The notes beneath the pieces are model-generated. The model did not search any database. It was given only the letters and a program-made list of their open reading frames with translations, and was not told the DNA's origin. DNA of 64,000 nt from an uncultured Parabacteroides sp. (GTDB taxonomy: Bacteria; Bacteroidota; Bacteroidia; Bacteroidales; Tannerellaceae): positions 1 through 64,000 of the forward strand of contig CALUZS010000013.1 in the NCBI GenBank assembly GCA_944325355.1, given 5' to 3'. A program made the translations under genes and the position numbers. Below are positions 44,910-54,530 of this stretch, piece by piece (the stretch's first letter is position 1; every line of letters starts with the position of its first letter).

Positions 44910-46139
44910 CTATTTCATCTCTGCTTCCGCCCGGTCGATTCCTTTCTTCAACTCACTCCATGCGTTCCGTTCTATAATATGTACAATATCAAAAACCATC
45001 AGTCCTCCAGTTTCTTTCAAACAGATGTACGCCGCATCGGCAAGATTTTCCCGTTTCATCGTACCCTGCATGGTTCCGTACATAAGACAATCCCCGGCAA
45101 TCAGCCGTTTTCCCCGGGCAATGCCGTATTCCATCGATTCATTGTTGTCCATTCCCCACACTACATCAAGATAAGTTCCCAATAAAAACACATCCAACAG
45201 GCCGGCATACCCTGTTTTATAATAATCTTCACTTGCCCAAGCGTACTCCCCGTACGGATTGTATTTCTGGCTCGCCCAATTCTGTCCATTTACATACAGA
45301 GCGGAATACCAAGAAGCCGCCCAAAGTTCCATAGAAACATCCGGCTTTATCCCTTTTATTGTTTCACGCACCCGGGATATAAAATCATAGATTACTTGGG
45401 AACGGAACTCAAACCATTCCTGTGCCAACGGACCATCTATCCGTTCCCCGTTCTCCCAACGGAATATATCTTCAGGGAAATTTTTTACATCTTTCCCGAT
45501 ATGCTTTTCAAATTGATGACGGGTAAAGGAAGAAAAATCAGACTGGACATCCGGATAACGGCAATAGTCGAGCGCATAGCCATCAATGTCGTAGTTTTCC
45601 ACAATCTCTTTCACAAATGAAAGAACATAATCCTGAACTTCCGGATGCGACGGATTAAGAAAAGCGGAAACTTTTGAAGGATCATCTTTTATATCCTTAA
45701 ATCCTTCGGGAGTCCACTGCAATGTCGTCTTCGATGCCCACTTTTTATCACTATAGACAAGCCCTTGCCGCGTTACAGGATTCCCTCCCGTGAAAAAAGT
45801 AGTTGACACAACCACTTTCATCTCCCGTTTGTGTGCTTCATCAATAAAGAACTGCAAATAATCCCAATCCCGTTTTACTTCGTTCTTTCCCACCTTTTCC
45901 AATTGCGGAAGCCGGGTCTTTTTATACAAGACTTCCCCGTAAATCGGACGCACGTCAATGACAATCGTATTAAATCCGGTTTCTTTGGTCTTGTCAAGAT
46001 AATAACGGATAGTATCCCGGTTCGAAAATCTTACAAAATTCGCTTCTGCGTCAAACCACAAATATTTCGGGAACTCCTTTGCCGACAAATCGAACAAAAA
46101 ACAAAGGCTTACAAACAAATACAATAATTTCTTCATCAC
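44910..46139 (-). CDS. Glycosyl hydrolase family-10-like exported protein
   Basis: A 409-residue protein with a signal peptide ending LSA|KE and the GHL10 (PF02638-like) TIM-barrel pattern: FDAEANFVRF, TIVIDVRPIYGEVLY, VVVSTTFFTGG, DIDGYALDYCRYPD with a candidate catalytic Asp, and MELWAASWYS. Relatives are annotated as family-10-like glycosidases with few proven substrates. A TATTTTTG box at 46192-46199 is present, and the AmpG-like gene ends 61 bases upstream, so partial cotranscription is possible. Substrate unknown; peptidoglycan-derived sugars are one possibility given the neighbour. Confidence 0.82.
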   Translation of the reverse strand: MMKKLLYLFVSLCFLFDLSAKEFPKYLWFDAEANFVRFSNRDTIRYYLDKTKETGFNTIVIDVRPIYGEVLYKKTRLPQLEKVGKNEVKRDWDYLQFFIDEAHKREMKVVVSTTFFTGGNPVTRQGLVYSDKKWASKTTLQWTPEGFKDIKDDPSKVSAFLNPSHPEVQDYVLSFVKEIVENYDIDGYALDYCRYPDVQSDFSSFTRHQFEKHIGKDVKNFPEDIFRWENGERIDGPLAQEWFEFRSQVIYDFISRVRETIKGIKPDVSMELWAASWYSALYVNGQNWASQKYNPYGEYAWASEDYYKTGYAGLLDVFLLGTYLDVVWGMDNNESMEYGIARGKRLIAGDCLMYGTMQGTMKRENLADAAYICLKETGGLMVFDIVHIIERNAWSELKKGIDRAEAEMK

Positions 46140-46191
46140 CTATACTCCTATTTTCATTTATAATAATACTTTCAACAGAACTACTTCTGTT

Positions 46192-46199
46192 CAAAAATA
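46192..46199 (-). promoter_or_regulatory. -7 box for the family-10-like gene
   Basis: TATTTTTG on the minus strand, 53 bases before the start; no clear -33 box. Confidence 0.35.
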
Positions 46200-46200
46200 C

Positions 46201-47463
46201 CTATTTCTCTGTTTTGCCCGTTTCCGGAATCTTCAAAAACGGCAACACAAAAAAGGCAGGGATACAACAAACCATCACCCAAACAAAAAAGTTCTGGTAA
46301 CCGACCATTTCCTGAATCCAACCTGATACCATTCCGGGAAGCATCATTCCCAAAGCCATAAATCCCGTACTTATTGCATAATGGGACGTCTTATATTCAC
46401 CTTCTGCAAACAACATAAGATACATCGTGTAGGCTGTAAAACCAAAACCGTAACCAAACTGTTCGATGGCTACACAACTGTTTATAATAAAAATACTGTC
46501 CGGTTGGGCATAAGCCATATATAAATAGACTAAATTCGGCAGAGAGACAGCTAAAGCCATCGGCCAAAACCAACGTTTTAATCCATGCCGGGATATAACC
46601 ATACCACCCAATATGCCACCGAGGAGCAGCGCGATGACACCTACCGTACCGTAAGCAAAACCAACCTCAGCCGTGCTCAAAGCCAAGCCGCCTTCTGCCT
46701 TCCCATCCAACAAAAAGGGAGAGGCTAACTTAACAAGCTGAGATTCACCCAAACGGTAAGTCAACATAAACAATATTGCAGGGACAATCCCCTTTTTCCG
46801 GAAAAAACAAGCAAATGTATTACCAAACTCCGTTAAAACCGAACGGCCGGAGACAACCTTTGCCCTATCTGCCGCCGGACAAGGAAGGATATATTTATGC
46901 CACAGCGCCAATCCGATAAAAGAGCCTGCCAACAAGAAAAAAACAATACTCCATGAAAAAGGAATATTTCCCGTTAAATTTTCCAAGGCTCCGGCAAACA
47001 TGACCAGAAGTCCTTGACCTACAACCATAGCTATACGGTAAAACGTATTACGGATTCCAATAAAAAAAGCCTGCTGTTCCTCTGTCAGACCCAGCATATA
47101 AAAGCCATCGGCCGCTATATCGTGAGTCGCCGAGCTAAAAGCCATCAGCCAGAAAAATGCCAATGTCGCCCGAAAAAAGAAATCTCCCGGTAAAACAAAG
47201 GCCACGCCTGCCATGCCTGCCCCAACAAACAGCTGCATTACATAAATCCACCAACGTTTTGTTCTCAACAAATCGACAAATGGACTCCAAAGCGGCTTAA
47301 CTACCCAAGGGAAATAGAGCCAACTCGTGAATAGAGCGATATCCGTATTTGAAACGTCCAAGCGTTTATACATGATTACAGACAATGTCATGACAGCGAC
47401 ATAGGGCAATCCTTCCGCAAAATACAAAGTCGGTATCCAACACCATGCTTTTGTGTCCTTCAT
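46201..47463 (-). CDS. AmpG-like MFS permease
   Basis: A 420-residue, twelve-helix permease whose first helices read WIPTLYFAEGLPY, SVIMYKRLDVSN and FPWVVKPLWSPFVDL, typical of the AmpG/PAT group. AmpG imports anhydro-muropeptides for cell wall recycling; this branch in Bacteroidota also includes carriers for other sugars. It begins 15 bases after the omega-amidase gene and precedes the family-10-like glycosidase. Confidence 0.86.
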   Translation of the reverse strand: MKDTKAWCWIPTLYFAEGLPYVAVMTLSVIMYKRLDVSNTDIALFTSWLYFPWVVKPLWSPFVDLLRTKRWWIYVMQLFVGAGMAGVAFVLPGDFFFRATLAFFWLMAFSSATHDIAADGFYMLGLTEEQQAFFIGIRNTFYRIAMVVGQGLLVMFAGALENLTGNIPFSWSIVFFLLAGSFIGLALWHKYILPCPAADRAKVVSGRSVLTEFGNTFACFFRKKGIVPAILFMLTYRLGESQLVKLASPFLLDGKAEGGLALSTAEVGFAYGTVGVIALLLGGILGGMVISRHGLKRWFWPMALAVSLPNLVYLYMAYAQPDSIFIINSCVAIEQFGYGFGFTAYTMYLMLFAEGEYKTSHYAISTGFMALGMMLPGMVSGWIQEMVGYQNFFVWVMVCCIPAFFVLPFLKIPETGKTEK

Positions 47464-47478
47464 AGTTCGTCCTCTTTT

Positions 47479-48273
47479 CTAATTATTATTTCCAACAATC
47501 ACGAAACTATCCGCATCTTTCCAAACCGGAAACTTCTTCCGCAAACGTATCAACTCCTCTTTCTTTAAAGTGTACGTATAAGCAACATCCTGCCGCTTCC
47601 CTGCATTGACAAGCAAATTTCCTTTCGGTCCGACCAACTGCGAACTTCCGCTATACAAAATGCCTTTCCCGTCCATACCAGTCCGGTTCACGCCACAGAC
47701 ATAACAAATATTTTCGACAGCTCTCGCCGGAAGCAGCACATTCCATGCCCTGATTCTCGCTTCCGGCCAATTAGCTACAAAAATCAATAAGTCATATCTA
47801 CACTCTTCGTTGCGGCTCCATACCGGAAACCGCAAGTCATAACACACCTGCAAACAAATATTCCAACCTTTATATGTAAAGGCATGACGTTCTTCACCTG
47901 CCGAAAAACAGGAATCTTCGCCTGCCATACGAAACAGATGTCGTTTGTCATAAAAATGACATTCACCAAGAGGTGTTATAAAAAACGCACGATTGTAATA
48001 ACGCCCGGCATCCTCAGCAATAAAACTTCCGGCTATGGCAAAACCATATTCGGCGGCCAACGACTTTATTCCCGAACACGTCGGACCATCCACCGTTTCC
48101 GCCAACCGTGATGCAGACATGGTAAATCCCGTAGTAAACATTTCCGGAAGGACGACCACATCGGTTTTTCCTTTCAACCGCTTGAGTCTTTTCTTCATAC
48201 GGGACATATTCACTGCTTTGTTCTCCCATTCCAAGGAGCATTGCAGCATACTTATCGTCAACTGTTCCTGCAT
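47479..48273 (-). CDS. Omega-amidase/nitrilase-family amidohydrolase (YafV-like)
   Basis: A 264-residue carbon-nitrogen hydrolase of normal length. The Glu-Lys-Cys triad is visible: VVLPEMFTTGF (Glu), FYDKRHLFRM (Lys) and LQVCYDLRFPVW (Cys), and NWPEARIRAWNVLLPARAVEN is typical of omega-amidase. It likely hydrolyses alpha-ketoglutaramate or alpha-ketosuccinamate in the cytoplasm. Cotranscribed with the AmpG-like permease (15-base gap). Confidence 0.9.
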   Translation of the reverse strand: MQEQLTISMLQCSLEWENKAVNMSRMKKRLKRLKGKTDVVVLPEMFTTGFTMSASRLAETVDGPTCSGIKSLAAEYGFAIAGSFIAEDAGRYYNRAFFITPLGECHFYDKRHLFRMAGEDSCFSAGEERHAFTYKGWNICLQVCYDLRFPVWSRNEECRYDLLIFVANWPEARIRAWNVLLPARAVENICYVCGVNRTGMDGKGILYSGSSQLVGPKGNLLVNAGKRQDVAYTYTLKKEELIRLRKKFPVWKDADSFVIVGNNN

Positions 48274-48344
48274 TTACCGAAGTTTTTTTTTGATTAATCC
48301 CTGAATGCCACAGACAATCCATTACAAATTTACCCTTTCAAGAA

Positions 48345-48376
48345 TCGCCCCCGTTACAAAACTGTAGCGGGGGCGA
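48345..48376 (-). terminator. GC-rich hairpin after the phosphohexomutase gene
   Basis: A 13-bp stem (48345-48357 with 48364-48376, one T-G wobble) 44 bases past the stop. The T run is weak. Confidence 0.6.
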
Positions 48377-48419
48377 CTATCTCAAAGACACTTGATATCC
48401 TTTAAATGGCCCTGTGTTT

Positions 48420-50168
48420 TTAAATTCCCAACGAAGCCTTTATTTGTTCGATTTTTTCTGTTGCAGCTTTATCGGCAGCATCAAGTTCGTCTATACTGTC
48501 GACCTTTGAATGTACTTCGCAATAGAATTTGATTTTCGGCTCTGTTCCAGAAGGACGAATCGAAACTTTCGTTCCATCTTCCGTGAAATATTGAAGAACA
48601 TTTGAAGTTGTCGGCATATCCAGGGTAACAGTCTCCCCGGTAATGTAATCGTATCCTTTCAGCGTTGCATAATCGCAATAATAAGACACTTTCGAACCTG
48701 CTATTTCCTTCAATGGGTTCTCACGGAAGTGCTTCATCATCGCAACAATCTCCTCAGCCCCGCTCTTGCCTTTCTTCACAACCGAGATGCCTTTCTCCTT
48801 CGAGAAGCCATACTCTACATATATATTCTGTAACAACCGGTATAGACCGATGCCTTGGTCTTTTGCCCATGCGGCAATCTCCGCCAGCATCGCACAAGCA
48901 GACACAGCGTCTTTGTCACGAACGAAATCTTCACAAAGGAATCCATAACTTTCCTCACCTCCACCGATGTAGTTTTTCTTTCCTTCGTTCTCTTTCATCA
49001 CATGGGCTATCCATTTGAATCCGGTATAAACGTCATAAAGTTCCACGCCGTTCCGTTCGGCGATAGTCTTTATGGTCTCCGTCGTAACGATAGTCTTGAC
49101 AATGTACTCGTTTCCTTGTATTTTTCCCAGTTGCTTCCAGCGGGTAATCAAATAATAAACGAACATCAATGCCGTTTGGTTTCCATTCAACAAGACCCAT
49201 TCGCCCGCATCGTTCTTCACTGCTGCTCCTACACGATCGGCATCCGGGTCTGAAGCCAGAACTAATTCCGCATCGACCTCTTTCGCTTTCGCTACAGCCA
49301 AAGCTAACGCTGCCGGTTCTTCCGGGTTCGGAGAAACTACTGTCGGAAAATCTCCACTTACCACATCCTGTTCCGGAACATGAATGATATTCGTAAAGCC
49401 GAATGCTTTCAAAGTAGCCGGAATCAACTTCACGCCCGTTCCGTGAATCGGAGTATAAACAATTTTCATATCATGATGACGCCCGATTATTTCTTTTGAC
49501 AAAGAGAGAGCTGTCAAGTCTTTAATGTATTGTTTATCTATATCTTCTCCGATTATTTCAATCAAAGCTTTATTGCCGTTGAACTTTATGTCCGCCGCAT
49601 TCCGGATTTTATTCACTTCAGCAATCGTATTCTTGTCATGCGGTGCAACCATCTGCGCACCATCATCCCAATATGCCTTATAACCATTATATTCTTTCGG
49701 ATTATGCGATGCAGTAAGTATGATTCCGCTCTGGCATCCCAGCTTACGGATAGCATACGACATTTCAGGAGTCGGACGAAGACTCTCGAACAAATACACT
49801 TTAATACCGTTAGCCGAGAAGATATCTGCCGATATTTCAGCAAATTTCCGGCTGTTATTCCTGCAATCGTGACCGATAACTACTTTTATTTGGTCCAAAT
49901 CGGCAAATTCCTGCTTAAGGTAATTCGACAATCCCTGGGTCGCCGCTCCTACCGTATAGACATTCATCCGATTAGAACCTACGCCCATTATTCCTCGCAA
50001 ACCACCGGTTCCAAACTCCAAATCCTTATAAAAACATTCGATTAATTCGGTTGGATCCGGATTGTCAAGCAATGCTTGTACCTGTGCTTTTGTTTCTTCA
50101 TCGTAAGCATCGGTAAGCCAGCTTTTGGCTTTCTGCTTTACTTGCTGCAATAATTCTTCATTTTCCAT
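48420..50168 (-). CDS. Phospho-sugar mutase (phosphoglucomutase/phosphomannomutase)
   Basis: A 582-residue alpha-D-phosphohexomutase of the long Bacteroidota/PgcA-like form. Phosphoserine loop TASHNPKEYNGYKAYW, metal loop SDPDADRVG, sugar loop GGGEESYG, and C-terminal RPSGTEPKIKFY are all intact. Interconverts hexose-1-P and -6-P, feeding nucleotide-sugar synthesis. Distinct from glmM at 2945 by length and sugar loop (GEESYG instead of GEGNGG). Monocistronic with its own -7 box. Confidence 0.93.
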   Translation of the reverse strand: MENEELLQQVKQKAKSWLTDAYDEETKAQVQALLDNPDPTELIECFYKDLEFGTGGLRGIMGVGSNRMNVYTVGAATQGLSNYLKQEFADLDQIKVVIGHDCRNNSRKFAEISADIFSANGIKVYLFESLRPTPEMSYAIRKLGCQSGIILTASHNPKEYNGYKAYWDDGAQMVAPHDKNTIAEVNKIRNAADIKFNGNKALIEIIGEDIDKQYIKDLTALSLSKEIIGRHHDMKIVYTPIHGTGVKLIPATLKAFGFTNIIHVPEQDVVSGDFPTVVSPNPEEPAALALAVAKAKEVDAELVLASDPDADRVGAAVKNDAGEWVLLNGNQTALMFVYYLITRWKQLGKIQGNEYIVKTIVTTETIKTIAERNGVELYDVYTGFKWIAHVMKENEGKKNYIGGGEESYGFLCEDFVRDKDAVSACAMLAEIAAWAKDQGIGLYRLLQNIYVEYGFSKEKGISVVKKGKSGAEEIVAMMKHFRENPLKEIAGSKVSYYCDYATLKGYDYITGETVTLDMPTTSNVLQYFTEDGTKVSIRPSGTEPKIKFYCEVHSKVDSIDELDAADKAATEKIEQIKASLGI

Positions 50169-50213
50169 ATTTTAATAGCGCGTTTTAAGTGTCAATTTTA
50201 TTTTTAATCCGGA

Positions 50214-50221
50214 CAAATATA
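50214..50221 (-). promoter_or_regulatory. -7 box for the phosphohexomutase gene
   Basis: TATATTTG on the minus strand, 46 bases upstream of the ATG. Confidence 0.5.
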
Positions 50222-50316
50222 GCGAAAATAATATAAGCTTCCGAATTTTACTTATCAAATTTTCCCATTATTCTACGGATCCGTTTTCGTAAAAAATCCT
50301 TTCCCAAACAAGATTT

Positions 50317-51966
50317 TCAAAAATGGCTTGCTATATTCCACGTCCGGTAGCCGCCAGACAGGTTACGGACATCCGTAAAACCATGCTGGAGCAGGATTCT
50401 CGATGCCAGATACCCTCGCAAACCGACAGCGCAAGTCACCACAATCGGACGCTCTTTAGGCAGTTCGTCCAAATGGTTCCGCAACTCATCCAAAGGAATG
50501 TTGACAAAGCCGGGGATAGTTCCTGCCTGATACTCTTTCGGTGTGCGCACATCAATCTTCAAGACATGTTCTCCCAAACTTGAGACTTCACGCCATGTAA
50601 TAATACGACACAAGCCTTGCAAGATATTTTCCGCCACAAATCCAGCCATATTCACAGGATCTTTTGCCGAAGCATACGGAGGAGCATACGCATGTTCCAG
50701 CTCTGCCAAGTCGTACACCGTACCTGCTCGTTGGATCGTTTGAGCCAACATCTCAATACGTTTGTCCACTCCTTTTTGACCAACCACCTGTGCGCCCAAC
50801 AACCTTCCGTTATCCGGTTCAAACAATATCTTAACCGACAACATGGCACCGCCCGGATAATAGCCGGCATGCGAAGCTCCGTGCGTATAGGATTCCATAT
50901 AAGGTATATTGGCTTTTTTCAACTGTTTGGCATTCGTGCCGACCGCCGCAACAGTCAAGTCGAACACTTTTGCAATAGATGTACCTATAGCCCCACGATA
51001 AACCGACTTGTTTCCAAATACAATATTGTTGGCAACAATACGTCCTTGCTTATTTGCCGGGCCGGCCAATGGTATCATTACAGGTTTTCCTGTCACCAGA
51101 TTTTTTATCTCTACAGCATCGCCAAGTGCATAAATATCAGGATCTGATGTCTGCATGTAGTCATTCACAACAATGCCACCACGCTCTCCGAGCTGAAGAC
51201 CTGCGCTTTTCGCCAACTGGTTCTCCGGACGGATTCCAATACTTAGCAAAGCCATATCCGCAACCAGCTGCTTGCCATCACTTAAACTAACGCACAGCTC
51301 TTCGTCTCTATCCTCAAAACGTGTCACGCCATTCCCCAACATCAAATGGATTCCCTTCGACAGCAGATGCTGATGAACGATAGCTGCCATCGAATAATCC
51401 ACCGGTGCCATCACCTGGTCTGCCATTTCAACAATAAAGACTTCAGCCCCTGCCATATATAGGTTCTCAGCCATTTCCAAACCGATAAAACCACCACCAA
51501 CAATGACCGCCCGTTTCACTTTCCGACGTTGTATATAGGTTTTGATTTTATCGGTATCCGGCACACTGCGCAAAGTAAAAATCTTATCGCTGTCAATGCC
51601 CTCGATTGCAGGACGCAATGGCTCTGCCCCCGGAGATAGAACCAGTTTATCATATCGTTCGTCATACTCTTTCCCTGACAACAAATCGACTACTCGTACC
51701 AGCTTTTGAGCAGAATCTATCGAAAGTACTTCATGCCGAACACGGACATCTACGCAGAAACGTTTTGTGAATCCGGCTTTAGTCTGTACAAACAAATCGG
51801 ACCGGTCAGTTATCGTTCCTCCTATATAATATGGTAATCCGCAATTCGCATACGAAACGAACTCGCCACGCTCGAAAAGGATTATCTCCGCCTGCTCATC
51901 CAACCGGCGGAGACGGGCTGCTACCGTAGCCCCCCCGGCTACTCCCCCAACAATCAAATATCTCAT
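50317..51966 (-). CDS. CoA-disulfide reductase-like flavoprotein fused to rhodanese
   Basis: A 549-residue protein. FAD fold at the N-terminus (IVGGVAGGATVAAR), single redox cysteine C42 in YANCGLPYY, NAD fold (VIVGGGFIGLEMAENL), IYALGDAVE, and a dimerisation domain; then a rhodanese domain (about 450-549) with active-site Cys in VVTCAVGLRGYLASR. CoA-disulfide reductases with a rhodanese tail reduce CoA disulfides, persulfides or polysulfide. The open frame extends to 52068, overlapping the upstream gene, but MRYLIVGG at 51966 is the conserved start. Confidence 0.9.
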   Translation of the reverse strand: MRYLIVGGVAGGATVAARLRRLDEQAEIILFERGEFVSYANCGLPYYIGGTITDRSDLFVQTKAGFTKRFCVDVRVRHEVLSIDSAQKLVRVVDLLSGKEYDERYDKLVLSPGAEPLRPAIEGIDSDKIFTLRSVPDTDKIKTYIQRRKVKRAVIVGGGFIGLEMAENLYMAGAEVFIVEMADQVMAPVDYSMAAIVHQHLLSKGIHLMLGNGVTRFEDRDEELCVSLSDGKQLVADMALLSIGIRPENQLAKSAGLQLGERGGIVVNDYMQTSDPDIYALGDAVEIKNLVTGKPVMIPLAGPANKQGRIVANNIVFGNKSVYRGAIGTSIAKVFDLTVAAVGTNAKQLKKANIPYMESYTHGASHAGYYPGGAMLSVKILFEPDNGRLLGAQVVGQKGVDKRIEMLAQTIQRAGTVYDLAELEHAYAPPYASAKDPVNMAGFVAENILQGLCRIITWREVSSLGEHVLKIDVRTPKEYQAGTIPGFVNIPLDELRNHLDELPKERPIVVTCAVGLRGYLASRILLQHGFTDVRNLSGGYRTWNIASHF

Positions 51967-52064
51967 AATCGTCTGTGTTTTTTTTATTTTTATCATTGAA
52001 AGCAATCGGCTCCGGCATCGTCTAAAAAAGCCATGTGAGACAAGAATATCATCTCCGGCTAAAA

Positions 52065-53042
52065 TCAATCCCTATCCGAAAAATATTTCATGAATTGCGC
52101 GCGCTCATAAAGCAACGGATTGGATATATTCGCAAAATTCAACAATCCTTTTATCTGGGATACCTTATCGAAATGCTTTTGGTTCATCCACTCTTCCAGA
52201 CAAACCAAAACTTGGGAAATCAATTCCGGACCATGCGTATAAAGGGCACTACACATTTGAACGGCATCAGCACCGGCCAACAAACATTTCACGGCATCTT
52301 CCCAATCATGTACTCCGGAAGAAGACGCGATACTGATTCCCGGTACTTTACCCGATACGATTGCTGTCCACCGCAATGTATCACTCAAATCCAAATGGCT
52401 GCTGAAAACATTTCCGGAAACGAGTTGCAACGAATTCAAATCGATATCCGGCTGAAAAAAACGATTGAACAAAACAATGCCATCTGCGCCATTGACCTTT
52501 AAGACATGCACAAGCGACACAATATTACCGAATAGTTTCCCTATTTTTACGATGACCGGTATCGACACGGCGGCTTTAATCCGGCGGACAATACCTACGA
52601 ACAAGTCACGGTCACTATCGCTATTGTATTCCAACTCGGCATTCATATAAAAAATATTCAATTCCAAAGCATCGGCACCGGCGGCTTCTATCTGTTTTGC
52701 AAAGTCAACCCATGCCGCCGACTTGTAGCAGTTAATGCTTGCTATCACAGGAATCGAACACAACTCCTTCGTCCGTTTTATCAAATCCAAATAATCTTGA
52801 ACCTGATGAGCTTTCACATAACTACGGATATAGTCGGCAGCTTCCGGATAATCCTCCGTTTGCAACATATGCGCGCTCTGCATCTCTATCTGCTCTTCAA
52901 ACAGGGATTTCAAAACGATGGCACCGGCTCCCGCCTTTTCAAAATCCAAATTCCGTTCCGCGCTTTTCGTCAATCCGGAACTTCCTACAATCAGCGGATT
53001 GCGCAACGACAATCCAGCGTAAGTCGTACTTAAATCTATCAT
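52065..53042 (-). CDS. Dihydroorotate dehydrogenase-like protein
   Basis: A 325-residue FMN TIM-barrel related to class 1 dihydroorotate dehydrogenase: TTYAGLSLRNPLIVGSSGLT, GAGAIVLKSLFEEQI, VIASINC, ALELNIFY, VKIGKL and GADAVQMCSALY. The family is annotated as DHOD-like without proof that it makes orotate. It sits between YggS (23-base gap) and the CoA-disulfide reductase, in a likely four-gene operon that begins with DUF4494. Confidence 0.87.
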   Translation of the reverse strand: MIDLSTTYAGLSLRNPLIVGSSGLTKSAERNLDFEKAGAGAIVLKSLFEEQIEMQSAHMLQTEDYPEAADYIRSYVKAHQVQDYLDLIKRTKELCSIPVIASINCYKSAAWVDFAKQIEAAGADALELNIFYMNAELEYNSDSDRDLFVGIVRRIKAAVSIPVIVKIGKLFGNIVSLVHVLKVNGADGIVLFNRFFQPDIDLNSLQLVSGNVFSSHLDLSDTLRWTAIVSGKVPGISIASSSGVHDWEDAVKCLLAGADAVQMCSALYTHGPELISQVLVCLEEWMNQKHFDKVSQIKGLLNFANISNPLLYERAQFMKYFSDRD

Positions 53043-53065
53043 AAATTTTCTCTTTTAACTTTTTA

Positions 53066-53734
53066 TCAATACTCACGTTCTCCAAAAATATCGGTACCTA
53101 TCCGAACCATCGTACTACCTTCCTCCACAGCCAACCGGTAATCATGGCTCATTCCCATCGACAAAATCGAAAAGCTCGGCTCGGATGGGAAACATTCGTT
53201 CGCCAACAAGACAAAAAGTTCATGCAAGCGATGAAACTCCTGCCGCACAACTGTCTCGTCGTCTGTATTTGTTGCCATCCCCATAATTCCGCACATTCGT
53301 ACATGCCGCAAAGATTTAAACTCCTCGCTCTTCAATAAAACAACAGACTCTTCCGGAGTCAAGCCATGTTTTGTCGGTTCCTGTGCAACATGAATTTCCA
53401 GCAACACATTAATGACCCGGTTATTTTTCGCTGCCTGTTTATCTATCTCTTTCAGAAGCTTTAAAGAATCGACACTATGTATCAATTCGATAAAAGGAGC
53501 TATATCCTTTACTTTATTGGTCTGCAAAGAGCCGATGAAATGCCAATGAATATCTCCGGGCAATTGCAGCCGCTTACGGCAAAGTTCCTGTACCCGGCTC
53601 TCCCCGAAAACCCGCTGTCCCGCATCATACGCTTCCCGTATCACCTGCTCCGGATGAAACTTTGATACAGCCACAAGCGTGACATTTTCAGGAAGCGTTT
53701 CTTTTATACAAACCAAATTCTGAGCAACACTCAT
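53066..53734 (-). CDS. YggS-family PLP homeostasis protein
   Basis: A 222-residue alanine-racemase-fold protein. PLP lysine in VAVSKFHPE, FGESRVQEL, WHFIGSLQTNKV, and LSMGMSHDYRLAVEEGSTMVRIGTDIFG identify the YggS/PROSC family, which binds PLP without known catalysis and balances vitamin B6. ATG 53734 (MSVAQNL) fits the family; in-frame starts at 53743 (ATG) and 53749 (GTG) are possible. Confidence 0.93.
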   Translation of the reverse strand: MSVAQNLVCIKETLPENVTLVAVSKFHPEQVIREAYDAGQRVFGESRVQELCRKRLQLPGDIHWHFIGSLQTNKVKDIAPFIELIHSVDSLKLLKEIDKQAAKNNRVINVLLEIHVAQEPTKHGLTPEESVVLLKSEEFKSLRHVRMCGIMGMATNTDDETVVRQEFHRLHELFVLLANECFPSEPSFSILSMGMSHDYRLAVEEGSTMVRIGTDIFGEREY

Positions 53735-53759
53735 CGTTTCCATTTTCACACGTCATCCA

Positions 53760-54242
53760 CTATTTCTGTTCCGCTATCAGCTCTTCTTCCGACTTCTTCT
53801 CCGCCGGTACGCTGTTCGCATCAAAAGGAAACACATCCATAATTTGAGTTTCCGCCACCGACGCAATCGTATAATCTGCAAGTGTCCCTTTCATCCCCTC
53901 TTCCAATACAGCAATCGCTTCTTTTAAAGTAGAAGCCTGCGCAAGCATCTGAGCGGCTGTTTTCTTCTCCGCCCCACTTTTTTCGTCGAGTGTAATAAAA
54001 TATACCTTTATTTTAAAGAACCGGTCTCCATTCTCATTAAAGAAAAGTTCCGACAAACGGGCGCGCTTGATATCCGTCACCGTAAACTCTCCGGTAATGA
54101 ACGGACGAATTTCCTCTATTATACGCGCCTCTGCTTCCGTAAACGACAATGCATCCACCAGATACGGTTCTGTAACCTTCTTCTGCATTCCGTTCTCCAT
54201 CATCTTTTCATACGAAACCTTACATTCAAACCAATTGTGCAT
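53760..54242 (-). CDS. DUF4494 protein
   Basis: A 160-residue cytoplasmic protein with no signal: WFECKVSYEKMMENG, KKVTEPYLVDALSFTEAEARI, KRARLSELFF and ENGDRFFKIKVYFITLDEKSGAEKK match the Bacteroidota DUF4494 family. Function unknown. First gene of the DUF4494-yggS-DHOD-like-CoADR run (gap 25 bases to the yggS start). Confidence 0.84.
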   Translation of the reverse strand: MHNWFECKVSYEKMMENGMQKKVTEPYLVDALSFTEAEARIIEEIRPFITGEFTVTDIKRARLSELFFNENGDRFFKIKVYFITLDEKSGAEKKTAAQMLAQASTLKEAIAVLEEGMKGTLADYTIASVAETQIMDVFPFDANSVPAEKKSEEELIAEQK

Positions 54243-54279
54243 ATCTTCCGTTTTTTACATTACTAAACTATTCATATTG

Positions 54280-54287
54280 CAAACTTA
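54280..54287 (-). promoter_or_regulatory. -7 box for the DUF4494 operon
   Basis: TAAGTTTG on the minus strand, 38 bases upstream of the start. Confidence 0.5.
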
Positions 54288-54469
54288 AACAAAATCGCCG
54301 GAATATTTCCAACGAATTCCACAAAATAGATATCGCAACTTCCGGAAATCGGGTAACATCGGAAACCGCCATCGGCAACGCCATTCAAACGAATCTCCGA
54401 AACTACAATAAAAAGCGAAACAGGGTGCTGAAAACAGGTACAAAAAACCTGCAATAATCACAATTCTTT

Positions 54470-54503
54470 TTTGTCACAGTCTGGAAAAACATTATTACCT
54501 TTG
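54470..54503 (+). promoter_or_regulatory. Promoter of the AsmA gene
   Basis: TACCTTTG (54496-54503) with TTTG (54470-54473), spacing 22; initiation near 54510. Confidence 0.55.
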
Positions 54504-54530
54504 CTATGCTGATTAAAAACATTTGACCGT

